DNA of 64,000 bases from Nitrospira sp. (GTDB taxonomy: Bacteria > Nitrospirota > Nitrospiria > Nitrospirales > Nitrospiraceae): the NCBI GenBank assembly GCA_036984305.1, contig BQWY01000001.1, positions 2,315,501-2,379,500 on the forward strand. The letters are read 5' to 3'. The position numbers and the translations under genes are program-made. Shown here one piece after another: positions 63,388 to 64,000 of this stretch. Positions within the stretch are counted from its first letter, which is position 1. The number at the start of each line of letters is the position of its first letter. The notes under the pieces were generated by a model. It was not told where the DNA came from. It saw only the letters and a program-made list of their open reading frames with translations, and did not search any database.

Positions 63388-64000
63388 CTATACCGATGTG
63401 GTCATGGCCTTCCCGGCGCGCGCTTCTTCAATCACCTTCGCGGCCAGATCTCTCGGCACCTCTTCGTAGGAGGAAAATTCCATGCTGTACTCACCCCGGC
63501 CTCCCGTCAGCGCATTCAGCGTCGGAGCGTACTTGAGCATTTCAGCGAGCGGCACGACGGCCTGAATGCTTTCCATATGCCCTCTGGCCGTGACGGTGGT
63601 GATGCGGCCTCGCCGCGAGTTCAGATCTCCAATGACCGCCCCGACGTAATCGTCCGGACAGGATACCTCCACCTGCATCAACGGCTCCAACAGCACCGGA
63701 TGCGCCGCCTCCATGGCCTTCTTGAATGCCATCGAACCCGCGATTTTGAAGGCCATCTCGGAGGAGTCCACGACGTGATACGACCCGTCGTACACCGTCG
63801 CCTGCACGTCCACGACGGGAAAGCCAGCGAGAATGCCCTCGCGCATGGCTTCCACCACGCCCTTCTCCACCGCCGGAATGAAATTTCTCGGGATCGTCCC
63901 TCCGACGATCTTGTTTTCGAACGTGAACCCCTGCCCATGCGGAAGCGGTGCAAGCTGAAGCCAGCAATCGCCGTATTGGCCGTGCCCGCCGGTTTGCTTC
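63388..64000 (-). CDS. fusA: Elongation factor G, C-terminal part (runs off the window)
   Basis: The frame is open through the right edge. It begins in domain IV with QTGGHGQYGDCWLQL and NKIVGGTIPRNFIPAVEKGV, then domain V with LLEPLMQVEVSCPDDYVGAV, DLNSRRGRITTV and the end YSMEFSSYEEVPRDLA. It drives ribosomal translocation or, in EF-G2-like paralogues, other steps. The GTPase domain is outside the window, so canonical versus EF-G2 type cannot be settled. Convergent with htrA. Confidence 0.9.
   Translation of the reverse strand, partial: KQTGGHGQYGDCWLQLAPLPHGQGFTFENKIVGGTIPRNFIPAVEKGVVEAMREGILAGFPVVDVQATVYDGSYHVVDSSEMAFKIAGSMAFKKAMEAAHPVLLEPLMQVEVSCPDDYVGAVIGDLNSRRGRITTVTARGHMESIQAVVPLAEMLKYAPTLNALTGGRGEYSMEFSSYEEVPRDLAAKVIEEARAGKAMTTSV

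Overview
The window reads as a piece of a high-GC Nitrospirota chromosome, most likely a Nitrospira-type nitrite or ammonia oxidiser. This is inferred from the gene set, not from a marker comparison. The supporting genes are a periplasmic copper nitrite reductase (NirK), a cytoplasmic four-subunit [NiFe] hydrogenase of the group 3b (HyhBGSL) type with its maturation genes, pyruvate phosphate dikinase, transketolase, glucose-6-phosphate dehydrogenase, bacterial-type GlyQ/GlyS, and many small secreted proteins.

Left part (1-20.3 kb). A truncated PgaB-like glycoside hydrolase opens the window. It is followed by a gcvH-lpdA-comEA-tyrS-lipoprotein run. From 5.4 to 7.5 kb there is a patch of decayed or unusual genes (a frameshifted gene, a dihydrofolate reductase-like gene, an alcohol dehydrogenase remnant) ending at tRNA-Gly(CCC). 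Next come a TPR/2-oxoglutarate dioxygenase fusion, SthA transhydrogenase with an HDOD protein, a periplasmic coiled-coil protein, an HdrB-like CCG protein, a cupin, and the minus-strand series transketolase, Crp/Fnr regulator, nirK. An ArsB/NhaD-type permease and an Rrf2 regulator coupled to a DUF2061 membrane protein complete this part.

Middle (20.3-42.6 kb). glyQ-glyS, a membrane protein and ppdK lead into a compact riboflavin-associated cluster: ribD, a secreted alpha/beta hydrolase, a secreted protein of unknown function, an MFS exporter, a 35-residue membrane peptide, ribE and a cupredoxin. Beyond it are a GMC oxidoreductase, a Tll0287-like haem protein, an orphan ModA, an Ig-like lipoprotein with a zincin motif, a protein with an internal tandem duplication, and an FAD-dependent oxidoreductase.

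Right part (42.6-64 kb). The hydrogenase locus (hydB, hydG, hydS, hydL, protease, hypA, hypF, hypC, hypD, hypE) is almost fully overlapping, but hydG and hydS are separated by a purine-rich repeat, and hypB is absent. Then come zwf, a pair of coupled secreted proteins (HEAT-like and HExxH-containing), a TMTC-like membrane glycosyltransferase with TPR, a D,D-carboxypeptidase, a DUF4412 protein, a disrupted sterol-desaturase gene, a TrkA-C/HtrA pair and the 3' part of an EF-G gene that leaves the window.

Metabolically, the hydrogenase (NAD(P)-linked), SthA, Zwf and transketolase would together handle reducing equivalents and the pentose phosphate pathway. The NirK/Crp neighbourhood suggests nitrogen-oxide or oxygen control. 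No CRISPR array, intact transposase, rRNA gene or phage gene was seen.
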